Assembly: GCA_964618105.1 (NCBI GenBank)
Contig: CAZUAJ010000005.1
Location: 1 to 52,333, forward strand
DNA from: CAG-273 sp964618105
Lineage (GTDB): Bacteria; Bacillota; Clostridia; TANB77; CAG-508
DNA: 52,333 nucleotides
Reading direction: 5' to 3'
Below, in pieces: positions 1 to 8,574 of the stretch. Position 1 is the first letter of the stretch. Every line of letters starts with the position of its first letter. Below the pieces are notes generated by a model. It was not told the origin of the DNA and ran no database searches. It saw only the letters and a list, made by a program, of their open reading frames with translations. The translations under genes and the position numbers were made by a program.

Positions 1-1
1 A

Positions 2-89
2 TGGTGCAGATGGCCGGAATCGAACCGGCACGGTTTATTCAACCGCAGGATTTTAAGTCCTGTGCGTCTGCCAGTTCCGCCACATCTGC
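2..89 (-). tRNA. tRNA-Leu (anticodon TAA)
   Basis: Read on the minus strand this folds as a class II tRNA. The 7-bp acceptor stem GCAGATG/CATCTGC is perfect, the T-arm has GGTTCGAATCC, and the anticodon loop ACTTAAAA places TAA at the anticodon. The extra arm is long, as in tRNA-Leu. The CCA end is encoded (positions 2-4). It decodes UUA, the preferred leucine codon of this AT-rich genome. Confidence 0.95.
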
Positions 90-189
90 ATTTCTTTGAA
101 CTGACATTTAGTAGTATACTACAAAACTTTTATGTTTGTCAACATTTTTTATAAATTTTATATATTTTTGTAAAAATCATTAAAAATTA

Positions 190-217
190 TTTACAATTTT
201 CGACGGAATGATATTAT
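190..217 (+). promoter_or_regulatory. Candidate sigma-A promoter of the 53-aa gene
   Basis: TTTACA (190-195) and TATTAT (212-217) are separated by 16 bases, about 30 bases upstream of the start codon at 250. The match is reasonable but the region is AT-rich, so chance matches are possible. Confidence 0.4.
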
Positions 218-249
218 AACATTAATATTAAAAAGGGGTTGTTAAACTT

Positions 250-411
250 ATGAAGAAGTTTAACAAATTAACATTATTTTTAGCACTTTTAATGTTTGCA
301 ATTATTATTTTATCAAGCAATGTATTTGTTGCAAGTGAGAATGTTTTTGATAAGACATTAACTGATGGAAAATTTGTAGTAGTATGTAAAAAGATAAAAG
401 ATGTGCAATAA
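250..411 (+). CDS. Small putative secreted/membrane peptide, 53 aa
   Basis: This short reading frame starts at ATG 250 behind an AAAGGGG ribosome-binding site (232-238). The product begins MKKFNKLTLFLALLMFAIII, a basic start followed by a hydrophobic stretch of about 20 residues like a signal peptide or membrane anchor. It ends after about 25 polar residues with a single Cys. I do not recognise the family. It may be a tiny secreted peptide or the remnant of a longer exported protein. It stands alone behind its own candidate promoter, between the tRNA and the next gene. Confidence 0.45.
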   Translation: MKKFNKLTLFLALLMFAIIILSSNVFVASENVFDKTLTDGKFVVVCKKIKDVQ

Positions 412-490
412 TTTATTTAACAGAATTTCTTTGTTACAGATAAGTTGACATAAAAAATAAATGACAAAGTTTATTTTTAGTTGCAAAAAA

Positions 491-545
491 TGTCGAAACA
501 TGTCATACGAAATTTCTTGCTATTTTTAATTAACATAGATATAAT
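491..545 (+). promoter_or_regulatory. Promoter with upstream Spo0A-box-like site
   Basis: TTGCTA (517-522), a 17-base spacer and a perfect TATAAT (540-545) form a strong vegetative-type promoter for the DUF6514 gene. TGTCGAA at 491-497 matches the core of the Spo0A box and would lie about 55-60 bases upstream of the predicted transcript start, a plausible activation position. Binding by Spo0A is inference from a 7-base match. Confidence 0.55.
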
Positions 546-580
546 TAAAAAATATACTGATGAAAAAGGAGGAGAAACCA

Positions 581-883
581 TTGGAAGAAACAATAAAAAT
601 GTATGGAGATATTGAAATAAAAAATGAGTTAGATGAAATATTAAGTGGTCCAATTCAATTGCAATATTATAAAACATACAATGACAGTAGAAATCAAAAA
701 CCTTATGGAATAGGCGTAATAAAAACATATTGCAGTGAAATGGAAACAGATATAGAAAAAAGAGAATTTAATCATATTTTTAGTAAAGAAAATGATGCTA
801 ACAATATGCTCGATGTTTTAATAAAAAATAAAGTTACACCTATCACATTAAAAGATGTTTTAGAAGATTTTATATTGGTCTAA
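581..883 (+). CDS. DUF6514-like small protein
   Basis: A 100-residue soluble protein that resembles the clostridial DUF6514 family: a central YGI segment, and a C-terminal half containing NKVTPITLKDVLEDFI, which is the part I recognise. Its function is unknown. An ATG at 560 is in frame, but AGGAGG (567-572) lies inside that extension and sits 8 bases before TTG 581, so TTG 581 is the likely start. The gene has its own promoter with a possible Spo0A box and its own strong terminator, so it is probably monocistronic. Confidence 0.7.
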   Translation: MEETIKMYGDIEIKNELDEILSGPIQLQYYKTYNDSRNQKPYGIGVIKTYCSEMETDIEKREFNHIFSKENDANNMLDVLIKNKVTPITLKDVLEDFILV

Positions 884-929
884 GCAAAAACCTTAATATT
901 AGTATTTCTAATATTAAGGTTTTTGCTTA
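881..929 (+). terminator. Long perfect hairpin terminator
   Basis: A 22-bp perfect inverted repeat (881-902 with 908-929) has a 5-base loop and a run of five T in the 3' arm. It begins at the stop codon of the DUF6514 gene. The T-run lies inside the stem, so it could act in both directions. Confidence 0.7.
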
Positions 930-981
930 AGCCATAAAATAATTTAATTTTTGAGTAGAAGTATTATTTTGTAACATTTCA

Positions 982-1010
982 TTGACTTGATAAATTTTAA
1001 ATGATAAAAT
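982..1010 (+). promoter_or_regulatory. Sigma-A-type promoter of ppa
   Basis: TTGACT (982-987), a 17-base spacer and TAAAAT (1005-1010) lie about 31 bases upstream of the ppa start codon. Confidence 0.65.
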
Positions 1011-1040
1011 AAAATGAAAAACATAAGGAGTAATATAAAA

Positions 1041-1571
1041 ATGAACATTTGGCACGATATAAATAAAAATAGAATAAAAAAAGATGATTTTATTTCAGTT
1101 ATTGAAATAAGCAAAAATGGAAGAAATAAATATGAATTAGACAAAGAAACTGGAAGATTAAAATTAGATAGAGTATTATATACTTCTACACATTATCCTG
1201 CAAATTATGGATTTATTCCAAAAACCTATGCTGAAGACAATGATCCATTAGATGTACTTGTTTTATGTCAAGAAGAAATTATTCCATTAACATTAGTAGA
1301 ATGCTATCCAATAGGTGTTTTAATTATGAAGGATAATGATGAATATGATGAAAAAATTATTGCAATATGTAAACAAGACCCATTTTTAAATTGTTATCAA
1401 GACATTAATGAAATACCACACCAAACATCTTTGGAAATAAAACATTTCTTTGAAGTATATAAACAATTAGAAGGAAAACAAACTGCAGTTGATAAAATTT
1501 TAGGAAGAGAAGATGCAGAAAAAATAATTGAAAAATGTATGAAAAATTATGAAGAAAAATTTGAAAAATAA
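1041..1571 (+). CDS. ppa: Inorganic pyrophosphatase, family I
   Basis: Hydrolyses pyrophosphate to two phosphates in the cytoplasm, pulling biosynthetic reactions forward. The 176-residue product fits family I (soluble Mg-dependent) enzymes. Visible landmarks are HYPANYGFIPKT and the metal-binding DNDPLDVLVL (family signature D-x-D-P-x-D). An upstream in-frame ATG at 1014 overlaps the end of the promoter region. AAGGAG at 1025-1030 points to ATG 1041 as the start. The stop is 11 bases before the TPR gene, so the two are probably cotranscribed. Family I enzymes are less common in clostridia than family II, but the motif assignment is clear. Confidence 0.9.
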   Translation: MNIWHDINKNRIKKDDFISVIEISKNGRNKYELDKETGRLKLDRVLYTSTHYPANYGFIPKTYAEDNDPLDVLVLCQEEIIPLTLVECYPIGVLIMKDNDEYDEKIIAICKQDPFLNCYQDINEIPHQTSLEIKHFFEVYKQLEGKQTAVDKILGREDAEKIIEKCMKNYEEKFEK

Positions 1572-1582
1572 AGGAATAAAAA

Positions 1583-2788
1583 ATGTTTGAAAAAATAATT
1601 TTTAGTATATTAGCTTTGGCACTTTTTACAATTACTTTCTTAAAATTAATAAAAAAAAATGATACAAGTTATATTTATATATTAGCAATAGAATTTATAG
1701 GTATAACAATTAATTTTATTGAACTACTTTTTTTTATAAAATTAAATTTGTTTTTTAAAATTATAATTTATATATTTTCAATAATTATTCCGATAATAGT
1801 ATTATGGATAGAAAGATATAAAAACATAGATTTTGCTGAATTATTTAATGTAACTGTTGCAAAAATATTGTATAGTTTTGAAAAAAAAGAAAAAGCTAAA
1901 ACTATAATAACTAATTTTCTAAATAAGAATTCTAATAGCTATATAGCACACAAATGGCTTGCAGAATACTATGAACAACAAGGAAATTATGAAGCAGCTA
2001 TTAGTGAATATATGAAAGTGACAGATATAAAAAGAAATGACTTTGCATCAACATATAATCTTTGTGTTGCTTTAAATAAAAATAAACAAAATACAGAAGC
2101 AATTGATTTGTTACAAGAAATTTTAAAGCAAAAACCTGAATATGAAAAAGCAAGCAATTTGTTAGGTGAAGTATTTTTTGAACAGGAAATGTATAAAGAA
2201 GCTGTGTCTGTGTATATGACAGCACTTAGGTATCATCCGGGTAGCTATGATTTGTATTATAACTTAGGAATGGCATACACAATGATAAATGATTTTCAAA
2301 GAGCAAAAGAGTTCTACGAAAAAGCAGCCGAAATAAATAGCTTAGCATATAATGCAAAATTAAACCTAGGACAAATTGCGTTAATTTATGGTGATATAGA
2401 TGAAGCGGAAAAATACTTTATACAATCAAGCAAACAAGAAGACTTAGAAGCTGGTTCATACTATTATCTTTCACAAATTGCATTATTAAAAGGCGATGAA
2501 GAAAAAGCCAAAAATTATATGAATGTTGCAGTAGAATTAGATCCAAAAATATATAAACAGGCACAAAAAGATCCTGTTTTTATACCTATTAGAGAAAAAA
2601 TAAATTCACCAGAAGAAAACTCAATTCAAAAAGAAAATAACAATACCTTGTCTAAAAAAGAAAAAAACGTAAACAAACATTTAATGAAAACTTGTATATT
2701 AGTTAAAAATTTAAGCAAAGAAGATATACAGCAAGCTAAAAAAACAATAGAATACAAACAAGAAAAAGAAGAAAAGCAAAAAGAATAA
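1583..2788 (+). CDS. Membrane-anchored TPR-repeat protein
   Basis: A 401-residue protein. The first 75 residues hold three hydrophobic segments (about 5-22, 29-50 and 56-75). Residues about 85-335 are a series of 34-residue tetratricopeptide repeats, seen as AHKWLAEYYEQQGNYEAAISEY, LGEVFFEQEMYKEAVSVY and YNLGMAYTMINDFQRAKEFY-like units. The final 60 residues are Lys/Glu-rich and probably helical or disordered. TPR arrays bind other proteins, and the topology would present them at the inner face of the membrane if the N-terminus is anchored. The partner is unknown. It follows ppa by 11 bases and precedes uppP by 41, which suggests one transcript. Confidence 0.75.
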   Translation: MFEKIIFSILALALFTITFLKLIKKNDTSYIYILAIEFIGITINFIELLFFIKLNLFFKIIIYIFSIIIPIIVLWIERYKNIDFAELFNVTVAKILYSFEKKEKAKTIITNFLNKNSNSYIAHKWLAEYYEQQGNYEAAISEYMKVTDIKRNDFASTYNLCVALNKNKQNTEAIDLLQEILKQKPEYEKASNLLGEVFFEQEMYKEAVSVYMTALRYHPGSYDLYYNLGMAYTMINDFQRAKEFYEKAAEINSLAYNAKLNLGQIALIYGDIDEAEKYFIQSSKQEDLEAGSYYYLSQIALLKGDEEKAKNYMNVAVELDPKIYKQAQKDPVFIPIREKINSPEENSIQKENNNTLSKKEKNVNKHLMKTCILVKNLSKEDIQQAKKTIEYKQEKEEKQKE

Positions 2789-2829
2789 TTAAATAAAAAA
2801 ATCATAAAATATACAAAGGAGAGTAAAAA

Positions 2830-3636
2830 ATGCAAATATATCAATCAATAATTTTAGGTATAGTTCAGGGTTTAACTGAATTTCTTCCAATATCAAGTTC
2901 AGCACACTTAAATGTGTTTCCATGGATTTTTGAATGGAATACATTAACAGACGGAATGGATGTAGCGTTACATATTGGAACACTGCTTGCTTTAGTTATA
3001 TTTTTCTTTAAGGATTGGATTACATTATTAAAGGCAGGCTACAAAAAAGTGGTAAAAAAAGAAAATTCAGCAGAAGGAAAAATATTTTGGTATTTGGTAA
3101 TAGCTACAATACCAGCAGGTATATTAAGCTTAGTATTAGACAAAATATCTAATACAATAATAGGAGAAAATATAAACATTCAAATGATAATAATTGCCAT
3201 TTCACTAATTGCAATGGGAATACTACTTTATATAACAGATAAAAAATCAAAATCTAATATTAATTATGAACAAATATCATTAAAGCAATCAATTTTAATA
3301 GGAATATCACAAGCACTAGCAGCTGCATTTCCTGGCGTTTCACGTAGTGGAATTACAATGACAACTGCAAGAGCATTAAAAATTAATAGAGAAGGTGCAG
3401 CTAAATTTTCATTTATGCTAGCAATGCCAATAACACTTGCAGCAGTTATATTTGACTTAAAACATTTTCAGTTTGATTTAGCCCTTATTTTAGGAATATT
3501 AGCAAGTTTTATTGTTGGATTTTTAGTTATTAAATTTCTAATGAATTATCTAAAAAAAGGTAGTTTTAAAGCTTTTGCAATATATCGTATTATATTTGGA
3601 ATAATAATTATTGCAATAGCATTAATTAGGATATAA
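2830..3636 (+). CDS. uppP: Undecaprenyl-diphosphatase UppP (BacA)
   Basis: Integral membrane phosphatase that converts undecaprenyl pyrophosphate to the monophosphate, recycling the lipid carrier of peptidoglycan and wall polymers; overexpression of the family gives bacitracin resistance. The 268-residue length is typical. The two catalytic signatures are present: GLTEFLPISSSAHL near the N-terminus and PGVSRSGIT in the middle. About seven hydrophobic segments can be counted. The start ATG 2830 follows AAAGGAGAG. It is last in the ppa-TPR-uppP group and is followed by a terminator. Confidence 0.95.
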   Translation: MQIYQSIILGIVQGLTEFLPISSSAHLNVFPWIFEWNTLTDGMDVALHIGTLLALVIFFFKDWITLLKAGYKKVVKKENSAEGKIFWYLVIATIPAGILSLVLDKISNTIIGENINIQMIIIAISLIAMGILLYITDKKSKSNINYEQISLKQSILIGISQALAAAFPGVSRSGITMTTARALKINREGAAKFSFMLAMPITLAAVIFDLKHFQFDLALILGILASFIVGFLVIKFLMNYLKKGSFKAFAIYRIIFGIIIIAIALIRI

Positions 3637-3643
3637 AAAGGAC

Positions 3644-3682
3644 AAAAAAACATTTTAAAAAATATTTTTAAAATGTTTTTTT
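3644..3682 (+). terminator. Rho-independent terminator after uppP
   Basis: An A/T-rich inverted repeat (AAAACATTTTAAAA with its complement) ends in a run of seven T. It lies 8 bases after the uppP stop. Confidence 0.65.
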
Positions 3683-3720
3683 ATTTGCGTTTTTTAAATT
3701 TATAAACATATAAAAAGAAA

Positions 3721-3874
3721 TGTTACAAAAATGTTACAAAAATATTACGATTATATTAAATATAAAAAAACATATTGACTTTTTACTAAAAACAGATAAA
3801 ATTATAATGACAGTTGGAAAAAATATGTCAAATTTTAAAGAATTACAAGTATGATTTTGCGAAAAATGCAAAAT
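3721..3874 (+). promoter_or_regulatory. Promoter and leader of the type IV pilus operon
   Basis: TTGACT (3775-3780), a 16-base spacer and TAAAAT (3797-3802) predict a leader of about 100 bases. Just upstream, the 11-mer TGTTACAAAAA is repeated in tandem (3721-3731, 3732-3742), followed by a third degenerate copy, which could be a regulator site. A 7-bp hairpin (ATTTTGC/GCAAAAT, 3854-3874) lies shortly before the ribosome-binding site. I see no known riboswitch consensus here. Confidence 0.5.
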
Positions 3875-3911
3875 ATAATAATAAAATTTTATTTTGAACG
3901 AAGGAGAAAAA

Positions 3912-5531
3912 ATGGCTAGCTGTTTAGGAATTTTTATAGAAACAAATGTAATTAAATATGCTAAAATTTCAAAAGACCACGATAGCTTAAGAGTAGAGTC
4001 GTTTGGAATAAAGTTTTATGATAAATTAGGAGATGCAATTAATCAAATAATAAGTGACACATACAGTTTTAAAACTCCAATTAGCATTAATTTATCAGAA
4101 GAAGTTTATCAATATTTTTACATGTTTACATTATTAAATAAAACAGACCTAAAAAAAGCAATTGAAACAGAATATGAAGTTTTTTGCTCAGAAAAAGGAA
4201 TAAATAAAAATGCTATGGAAACAAGGTATGTTTTGGTAAACTCAGTTGAAGATAAGGAAAAGGTAAAAGTTATTCACATTGCCGCAAACAAAGCTACAAT
4301 AGCAAACCAAGAACAACCTTTATCAGAATATAGAATTTCGACAATAGCACCAATAGCTATTAGTATTTCAAATATAGCAAATTTAAAACAAAAAGAAAAT
4401 TTACTTATTGTTAATATGGAAAATAAAACAACCATAACAACAATTGTCAATCAAAAAATTTATCAAATAGATAAATTAGAAGAAGGAGCAACACAGGTTT
4501 TAGATGGAATAACATTAAAGGAAAATTCATATTCAAAAGCTTATGAAATATGTAAAAATAGTACTATTTATACAATGGAAGGGCAAGAACTACAAGAAGA
4601 AACAAATGAATACTTAGACAATATTATGCCTACATTATATAAAATAGCTAGTTCAGTTAAAAAAATTATAAATGAAGGCACAATTAAAATAAATAAAATT
4701 TATTTAACTGGTACACTATCTGCTGTAAATAATGTTGATTTATATTTTCAAGAAATGTTAGAAACAGACCAATGTGAAATATTAAAACCATTTTTTATAA
4801 AAGACACACCAAAAATAAATATGAAAGACTACATTGAAGTTAACTCAGCAATAGCCTTAGCACTTCAAGGATTAGAATATGGTTTAAGAGATATAAACTT
4901 TAAAAAACAAACATTTAAAGAAGAAATAAACAATATACTTTCAAAATTAAATATTGAAACTAAAAGCCCACTAAGTAGCACAAAACTTAATATAAATATG
5001 AGTCTAAAAGGAAAATTAGACATGACAGAAAAATGGCTGCTTAGAGTTGCAAGTGGTTGTGCTGTTTTTATTATTATATTTTCAAGCTTATCAATTTTTA
5101 TAAATAATAATATAAAAAATAAAACTGAACAATTAGAAGATGTAAAAAATGATACAAATTATAAAATTTCACTTGTTGAATCAGACATTAAAAGCATAGA
5201 AGCTAAAACAAGCGAATATGAACGTTTAGCAGAAAACTTAAGAAATATTAGCAATCAGGTTTCAGAAAACAACAAAAACAGAAACAATATACCAAATTTA
5301 TTAAGTGAAATAATGTATGCTATACCAGAAGGAGTGCAAATAACTTCAATAGAAAATACAAGTACAAAACACATTATTATAGGTGCACAATCAGAAAAAT
5401 ATGAACAACTTGGCTATTTTAAAGCTATTTTAAAAACAAAAGGAATATTATCACCAGACACAATAGTTTCTTCACCAGGTGAAAAAGTTGAAAATTTAGT
5501 TAAAGTTGTTATAGAAGGAGATTTGCCATGA
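3912..5531 (+). CDS. Type IV pilus assembly protein, PilM-PilN-like fusion
   Basis: A 539-residue protein. Residues 1 to about 345 resemble the actin-fold PilM ATPase (GIFIETNVIKYAKI at the start). A single membrane helix at about 375-398 follows, then a coiled coil (about 400-450) and a small C-terminal domain (EIMYAIPEGVQITSIE) typical of PilN. PilM and PilN are usually separate, so this looks like a natural fusion of the inner-membrane alignment subcomplex. AAGGAG at 3901-3906 sets ATG 3912 as the start rather than the in-frame TTG 3894. Its stop overlaps the next start (ATGA), so the two are translationally coupled. Confidence 0.75.
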   Translation: MASCLGIFIETNVIKYAKISKDHDSLRVESFGIKFYDKLGDAINQIISDTYSFKTPISINLSEEVYQYFYMFTLLNKTDLKKAIETEYEVFCSEKGINKNAMETRYVLVNSVEDKEKVKVIHIAANKATIANQEQPLSEYRISTIAPIAISISNIANLKQKENLLIVNMENKTTITTIVNQKIYQIDKLEEGATQVLDGITLKENSYSKAYEICKNSTIYTMEGQELQEETNEYLDNIMPTLYKIASSVKKIINEGTIKINKIYLTGTLSAVNNVDLYFQEMLETDQCEILKPFFIKDTPKINMKDYIEVNSAIALALQGLEYGLRDINFKKQTFKEEINNILSKLNIETKSPLSSTKLNINMSLKGKLDMTEKWLLRVASGCAVFIIIFSSLSIFINNNIKNKTEQLEDVKNDTNYKISLVESDIKSIEAKTSEYERLAENLRNISNQVSENNKNRNNIPNLLSEIMYAIPEGVQITSIENTSTKHIIIGAQSEKYEQLGYFKAILKTKGILSPDTIVSSPGEKVENLVKVVIEGDLP

Positions 5532-6259
5532 GAAAAATTTTAATAAGTATTTTGATATTGCTACTAATTATCATGGCTGGATTTACAATTGTTAAAGGCT
5601 TATCTATTGGAAATTTTAAAATATTAAGCGCAAAACAAATAATGGATGAAAATGACAAACTAATAGAAAAAATTTCAGAAGTAGAAGAATTAATAAATAG
5701 CAAATACCCAACTAAAACAGAAAATCTTAATACTGGCGTTTCAAAATTATTAACAGCAGAAGAAGAATATTTAGACTTAGCAAATGTGAGCACCAAATCT
5801 GAACTAAATAAGGCTAGTACAGTAGAAACTTATACAGTAGAATTCTTATGGACAAGGCTAGGAAGACATGCAACAGCTGAAGGAGTTAATTTAAGCTATA
5901 CACCTTCAGATGCAGATAAGAGTATTAGTTTTACCGTTGTTGGAGAATATATTCCAATTCTTAGTTTTGTATCTGCAATAGAAAATGACAGCAAACTAGG
6001 ATTTAGAATTGAAAATTTTAAATTGATTCCAAGCGATGAAAACTTACGAGCTACATTTACTACTAAAAATGTAAATATTAAAAAAGAAAATGTAAGTAAA
6101 GATGTAACTATACAAACTAATGAAAATGAAAATAAAAATGAAAACCAACAAACAACAAATGAAACAACACAAAGTGAAGAAACACAAAATGAAACAATGC
6201 AAAATGAAAACTTAACTGAAATACAAAATACCACTCAAAATCAAACACAAGCTCAATAA
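5528..6259 (+). CDS. PilO-like pilus alignment protein
   Basis: A 243-residue protein with one N-terminal membrane helix (about 4-24), a short coiled region (about 35-60), and an extracytoplasmic ferredoxin-like domain (about 90-185) as in PilO, which pairs with PilN beneath the pilus. The last 45 residues are low-complexity Asn/Gln/Glu/Thr repeats (QNETMQNEN-like). They look disordered and would project outside the membrane. The assignment rests on topology and operon position more than on sharp motifs. Confidence 0.6.
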   Translation: MRKILISILILLLIIMAGFTIVKGLSIGNFKILSAKQIMDENDKLIEKISEVEELINSKYPTKTENLNTGVSKLLTAEEEYLDLANVSTKSELNKASTVETYTVEFLWTRLGRHATAEGVNLSYTPSDADKSISFTVVGEYIPILSFVSAIENDSKLGFRIENFKLIPSDENLRATFTTKNVNIKKENVSKDVTIQTNENENKNENQQTTNETTQSEETQNETMQNENLTEIQNTTQNQTQAQ

Positions 6260-6282
6260 ATTTAAACACAAAGGAGAGAAAA

Positions 6283-6693
6283 ATGGTTAAGTCAATTATA
6301 AAAGAAATATTTATAATATTACTTTTGTGTATAGCTATAGTGTTAATATTAGGTGTATTATTTTATAATAATATTGCTACTAATAAAGCTATTCCAAGCA
6401 AATTAGCAGAATACAAAACACCTGAAAATGTTAAAAATAAAATTGAAGAACAAACACCAGAAAATTCAACAGAAGAAATTACTTATCAAATTGATAGTAC
6501 AGACTTAAAATTATACAAAGAAACACATGGATATACAGCAGGAAAAGTGAATCCATTTTCAGCAAGCACAAGTGTTAGCAATGTAGAAAATACAGAAAAT
6601 AATAATGATACAATTGAAAATGGACAAAATGATGAAAAAAATGTAGATTCAAATTCAGTAGGAACATTTTACAACAACACATCTACAAAATAA
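6283..6693 (+). CDS. PilP/GspC-like single-pass membrane protein
   Basis: A 136-residue protein with an N-terminal membrane helix (about 7-28) and an acidic, Asn/Glu-rich extracytoplasmic part. The segment YTAGKVNPF is like the GR-x-x-PF motif of PilP/GspC-type proteins that link the inner alignment complex to other pilus parts. Because a Gram-positive cell lacks the outer-membrane secretin, the role may differ. The ribosome-binding site AAAGGAGAG precedes ATG 6283. The similarity is weak, and position in the operon is the main support. Confidence 0.45.
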   Translation: MVKSIIKEIFIILLLCIAIVLILGVLFYNNIATNKAIPSKLAEYKTPENVKNKIEEQTPENSTEEITYQIDSTDLKLYKETHGYTAGKVNPFSASTSVSNVENTENNNDTIENGQNDEKNVDSNSVGTFYNNTSTK

Positions 6694-6758
6694 TTTATGG
6701 TTATATTTATATAAATAAATATATACAAATAATCTAAAGAAGAAAGGAGTGAATAACT

Positions 6759-7178
6759 ATGAGAAGCCAAAAAGGTATTACATTAATCGCTTTAGTAGTT
6801 ACTATAGTTGTTTTATTAATCTTAGCAGGAGTTACAATTACTTATGCTTTAGGAAATGGTGGACTATTTACAACTGCTCAAGAAACTGAATTAAATTATG
6901 AATTAGGTACACTAAGAGATTATGCTTCATTAGCTAAAATGGATATTTTAACTAAATATTATGAAGACAAAACTGCATTTTCAGCATCAGGATCACTTTT
7001 AACTGCTGTTAAAGCTAATTTCCCTGGTTATACTACAATTACAGAAGTTAGTGGTTCTGCATTAACAGCAACTAGTGGAACATTAGCGGGAAAAATCGAA
7101 GTAACATTAAAAACAGATACAAGTAAAACTGCTACAGTTGATTTTACTGATCTTAAGGTTAGTCTAGATGCAGAATAA
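6759..7178 (+). CDS. pilA: Type IV pilin (major pilin candidate)
   Basis: A 139-residue prepilin. It has the short class III leader MRSQKG followed by ITLIALVVTIVVLLILAGVT, a long hydrophobic helix that polymerises into the fibre core. Cleavage is expected after Gly6. The residue at mature position 5 is Ala, not the Glu of classic type IV pilins. The soluble part is small, Ala/Thr-rich and cysteine-free. The strong ribosome-binding site AAAGGAGTG and the hairpin directly downstream fit a highly expressed major subunit. Confidence 0.8.
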   Translation: MRSQKGITLIALVVTIVVLLILAGVTITYALGNGGLFTTAQETELNYELGTLRDYASLAKMDILTKYYEDKTAFSASGSLLTAVKANFPGYTTITEVSGSALTATSGTLAGKIEVTLKTDTSKTATVDFTDLKVSLDAE

Positions 7179-7196
7179 TAAAAACTGAGATATATT

Positions 7197-7226
7197 AAGG
7201 CGTATGCAAAAGGTTGTATATGCCTT
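7197..7226 (+). terminator. Hairpin after the pilin gene (possible attenuator)
   Basis: AAGGCGTAT pairs with ATATGCCTT (9 bp, one G-U) around a 12-base loop, 19 bases after the pilin stop. No strong T-run follows, so partial termination or mRNA 3'-end protection of the pilin message is more likely than complete termination. Confidence 0.45.
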
Positions 7227-7313
7227 GATTTATATAATATAATTACTATTTACAAAGTAAACCCTTTGAGCTATGAACAACTATGTATAAAGCAAATAAC
7301 AAATGGAGAAAAT

Positions 7314-8129
7314 ATGAATACAATACTATACATTTTAATTTTTTGCATTGGAACATTATTTGGAAGTTTTTTCACATTAGCAGTTTATCGTATACCATTA
7401 GGAAAAGACATAACACATGAACGTTCTTTTTGCCCAAACTGTAATCACAAACTACAATTTTTAGACCTAATACCTATTCTTAGTTATATTTTCTTAGGTG
7501 GAAAATGTAGATATTGCAAACAAAAAATACGCATAAGATATTTTTTATTAGAATTAATGTCTGGCATAGTTTTTGTTTTATTTGCGTTTTCACTAAAACT
7601 TAATATATTAACAACAAACATTAATACATTTATATACTTTATATTTGGAATTTTATATTTAGCATGTTTATTTATTATTGCAGGAATTGATAAAGAAAAA
7701 ATTAAAATTCAAAAATCAGTATTATTATTTGGATTTATTATACAAGCAATATATATAATTTATCTATATATAGTAGAAAAGAATTTTAATATATATAGAT
7801 ATGTTATATATTTAACACTAATATGTATTTTAATATTAATAGACATATTTATTTTAAGAAAAAAAATAAAAAATAGTTATGTAATTGAAAACTTATTACT
7901 TTGTTTACTTCTTTTAGGGTTTACATACGAAATAATTACAATATTAACAATTACCTATACTTTAATATGTATAGCTTTACAACTTATATGCAATAAAATA
8001 AAATTAAAGTCAAGTAGGTGGGTAAAAAAAGAAAAAAGTGATACAAACATACCAATTGGTTATTATTTATGTTTAACCAATATAATATGTTTGATATTAG
8101 CCAATTTTTATATATTTTACATAATTTAA
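7314..8129 (+). CDS. Prepilin peptidase, PilD-like, with atypical second active-site region
   Basis: Membrane aspartic protease expected to cut the leader of the pilin and minor pilins of this operon. The N-terminal half is classical: FGSFFTLAVYRIP, then a cytoplasmic four-cysteine zinc loop (CPNC and CRYC), then IRYFLLELMSG. The first catalytic Asp is in IIAGIDKEKI. The second, normally in GxGD, is not visible; the region that should carry it reads SYVIENLLLC, with Glu where Asp would align by eye. The late IPIGYYLCLT matches the usual iPFGPyL segment. GGAG at 7304-7307 supports ATG 7314 over the upstream in-frame TTG 7266, giving 271 residues. Confidence 0.8.
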   Translation: MNTILYILIFCIGTLFGSFFTLAVYRIPLGKDITHERSFCPNCNHKLQFLDLIPILSYIFLGGKCRYCKQKIRIRYFLLELMSGIVFVLFAFSLKLNILTTNINTFIYFIFGILYLACLFIIAGIDKEKIKIQKSVLLFGFIIQAIYIIYLYIVEKNFNIYRYVIYLTLICILILIDIFILRKKIKNSYVIENLLLCLLLLGFTYEIITILTITYTLICIALQLICNKIKLKSSRWVKKEKSDTNIPIGYYLCLTNIICLILANFYIFYII

Positions 8130-8149
8130 AAATTAATTAAGAGGGATAT

Positions 8150-8563
8150 ATGAATAAAAGTAATATTAATTTAAAATCAGATAAAGGTTTTACATTACAA
8201 GACTTAGTTATTGCAATTGTAATTTTTGCAATGTTTTCACTAATAGTGGGGTCTTTACTTGCATCAACTTATAAAGTGCAAGTATATAGTCAGGTAGATG
8301 AAGTAGCAACATTATATGCAGTTCAAATAGCTGAATATATAGACAAAATTAGTATTGATCAAGTGAATTCAAGCTTATCAAACAAAGTAACAAATATGTT
8401 TGGAATTCCAGATATGTTTAGTGTTACAATTTCAACCGAAGACTATAAACCAACAGAAGAAGGTTTGGTATTTGTAAAAAAAGTAAAAACAAATATTGCA
8501 TATAGTTATAAATCAGATGAAAAAAACATTACTATTGAAAGATTAAAAATTAGAGAGCTATAA
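8150..8563 (+). CDS. Minor pilin / pseudopilin
   Basis: A 137-residue prepilin-like protein. The leader ends KSDKG and the mature helix starts FTLQDLVIAIVIFAMFSLIV; Asp at mature position 5 takes the place of the usual Glu. The rest is a small soluble domain. Minor pilins prime fibre assembly. It lies 20 bases after the peptidase gene and 11 before the next minor pilin. Confidence 0.75.
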   Translation: MNKSNINLKSDKGFTLQDLVIAIVIFAMFSLIVGSLLASTYKVQVYSQVDEVATLYAVQIAEYIDKISIDQVNSSLSNKVTNMFGIPDMFSVTISTEDYKPTEEGLVFVKKVKTNIAYSYKSDEKNITIERLKIREL

Positions 8564-8574
8564 GGGAGATATGT

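Noticed and set aside
3800..3911. Cyclic di-GMP riboswitch in the pilus leader
   Set aside because: The conserved GEMM sequences (for example CACGCACAGGGCAAACC) are not present.
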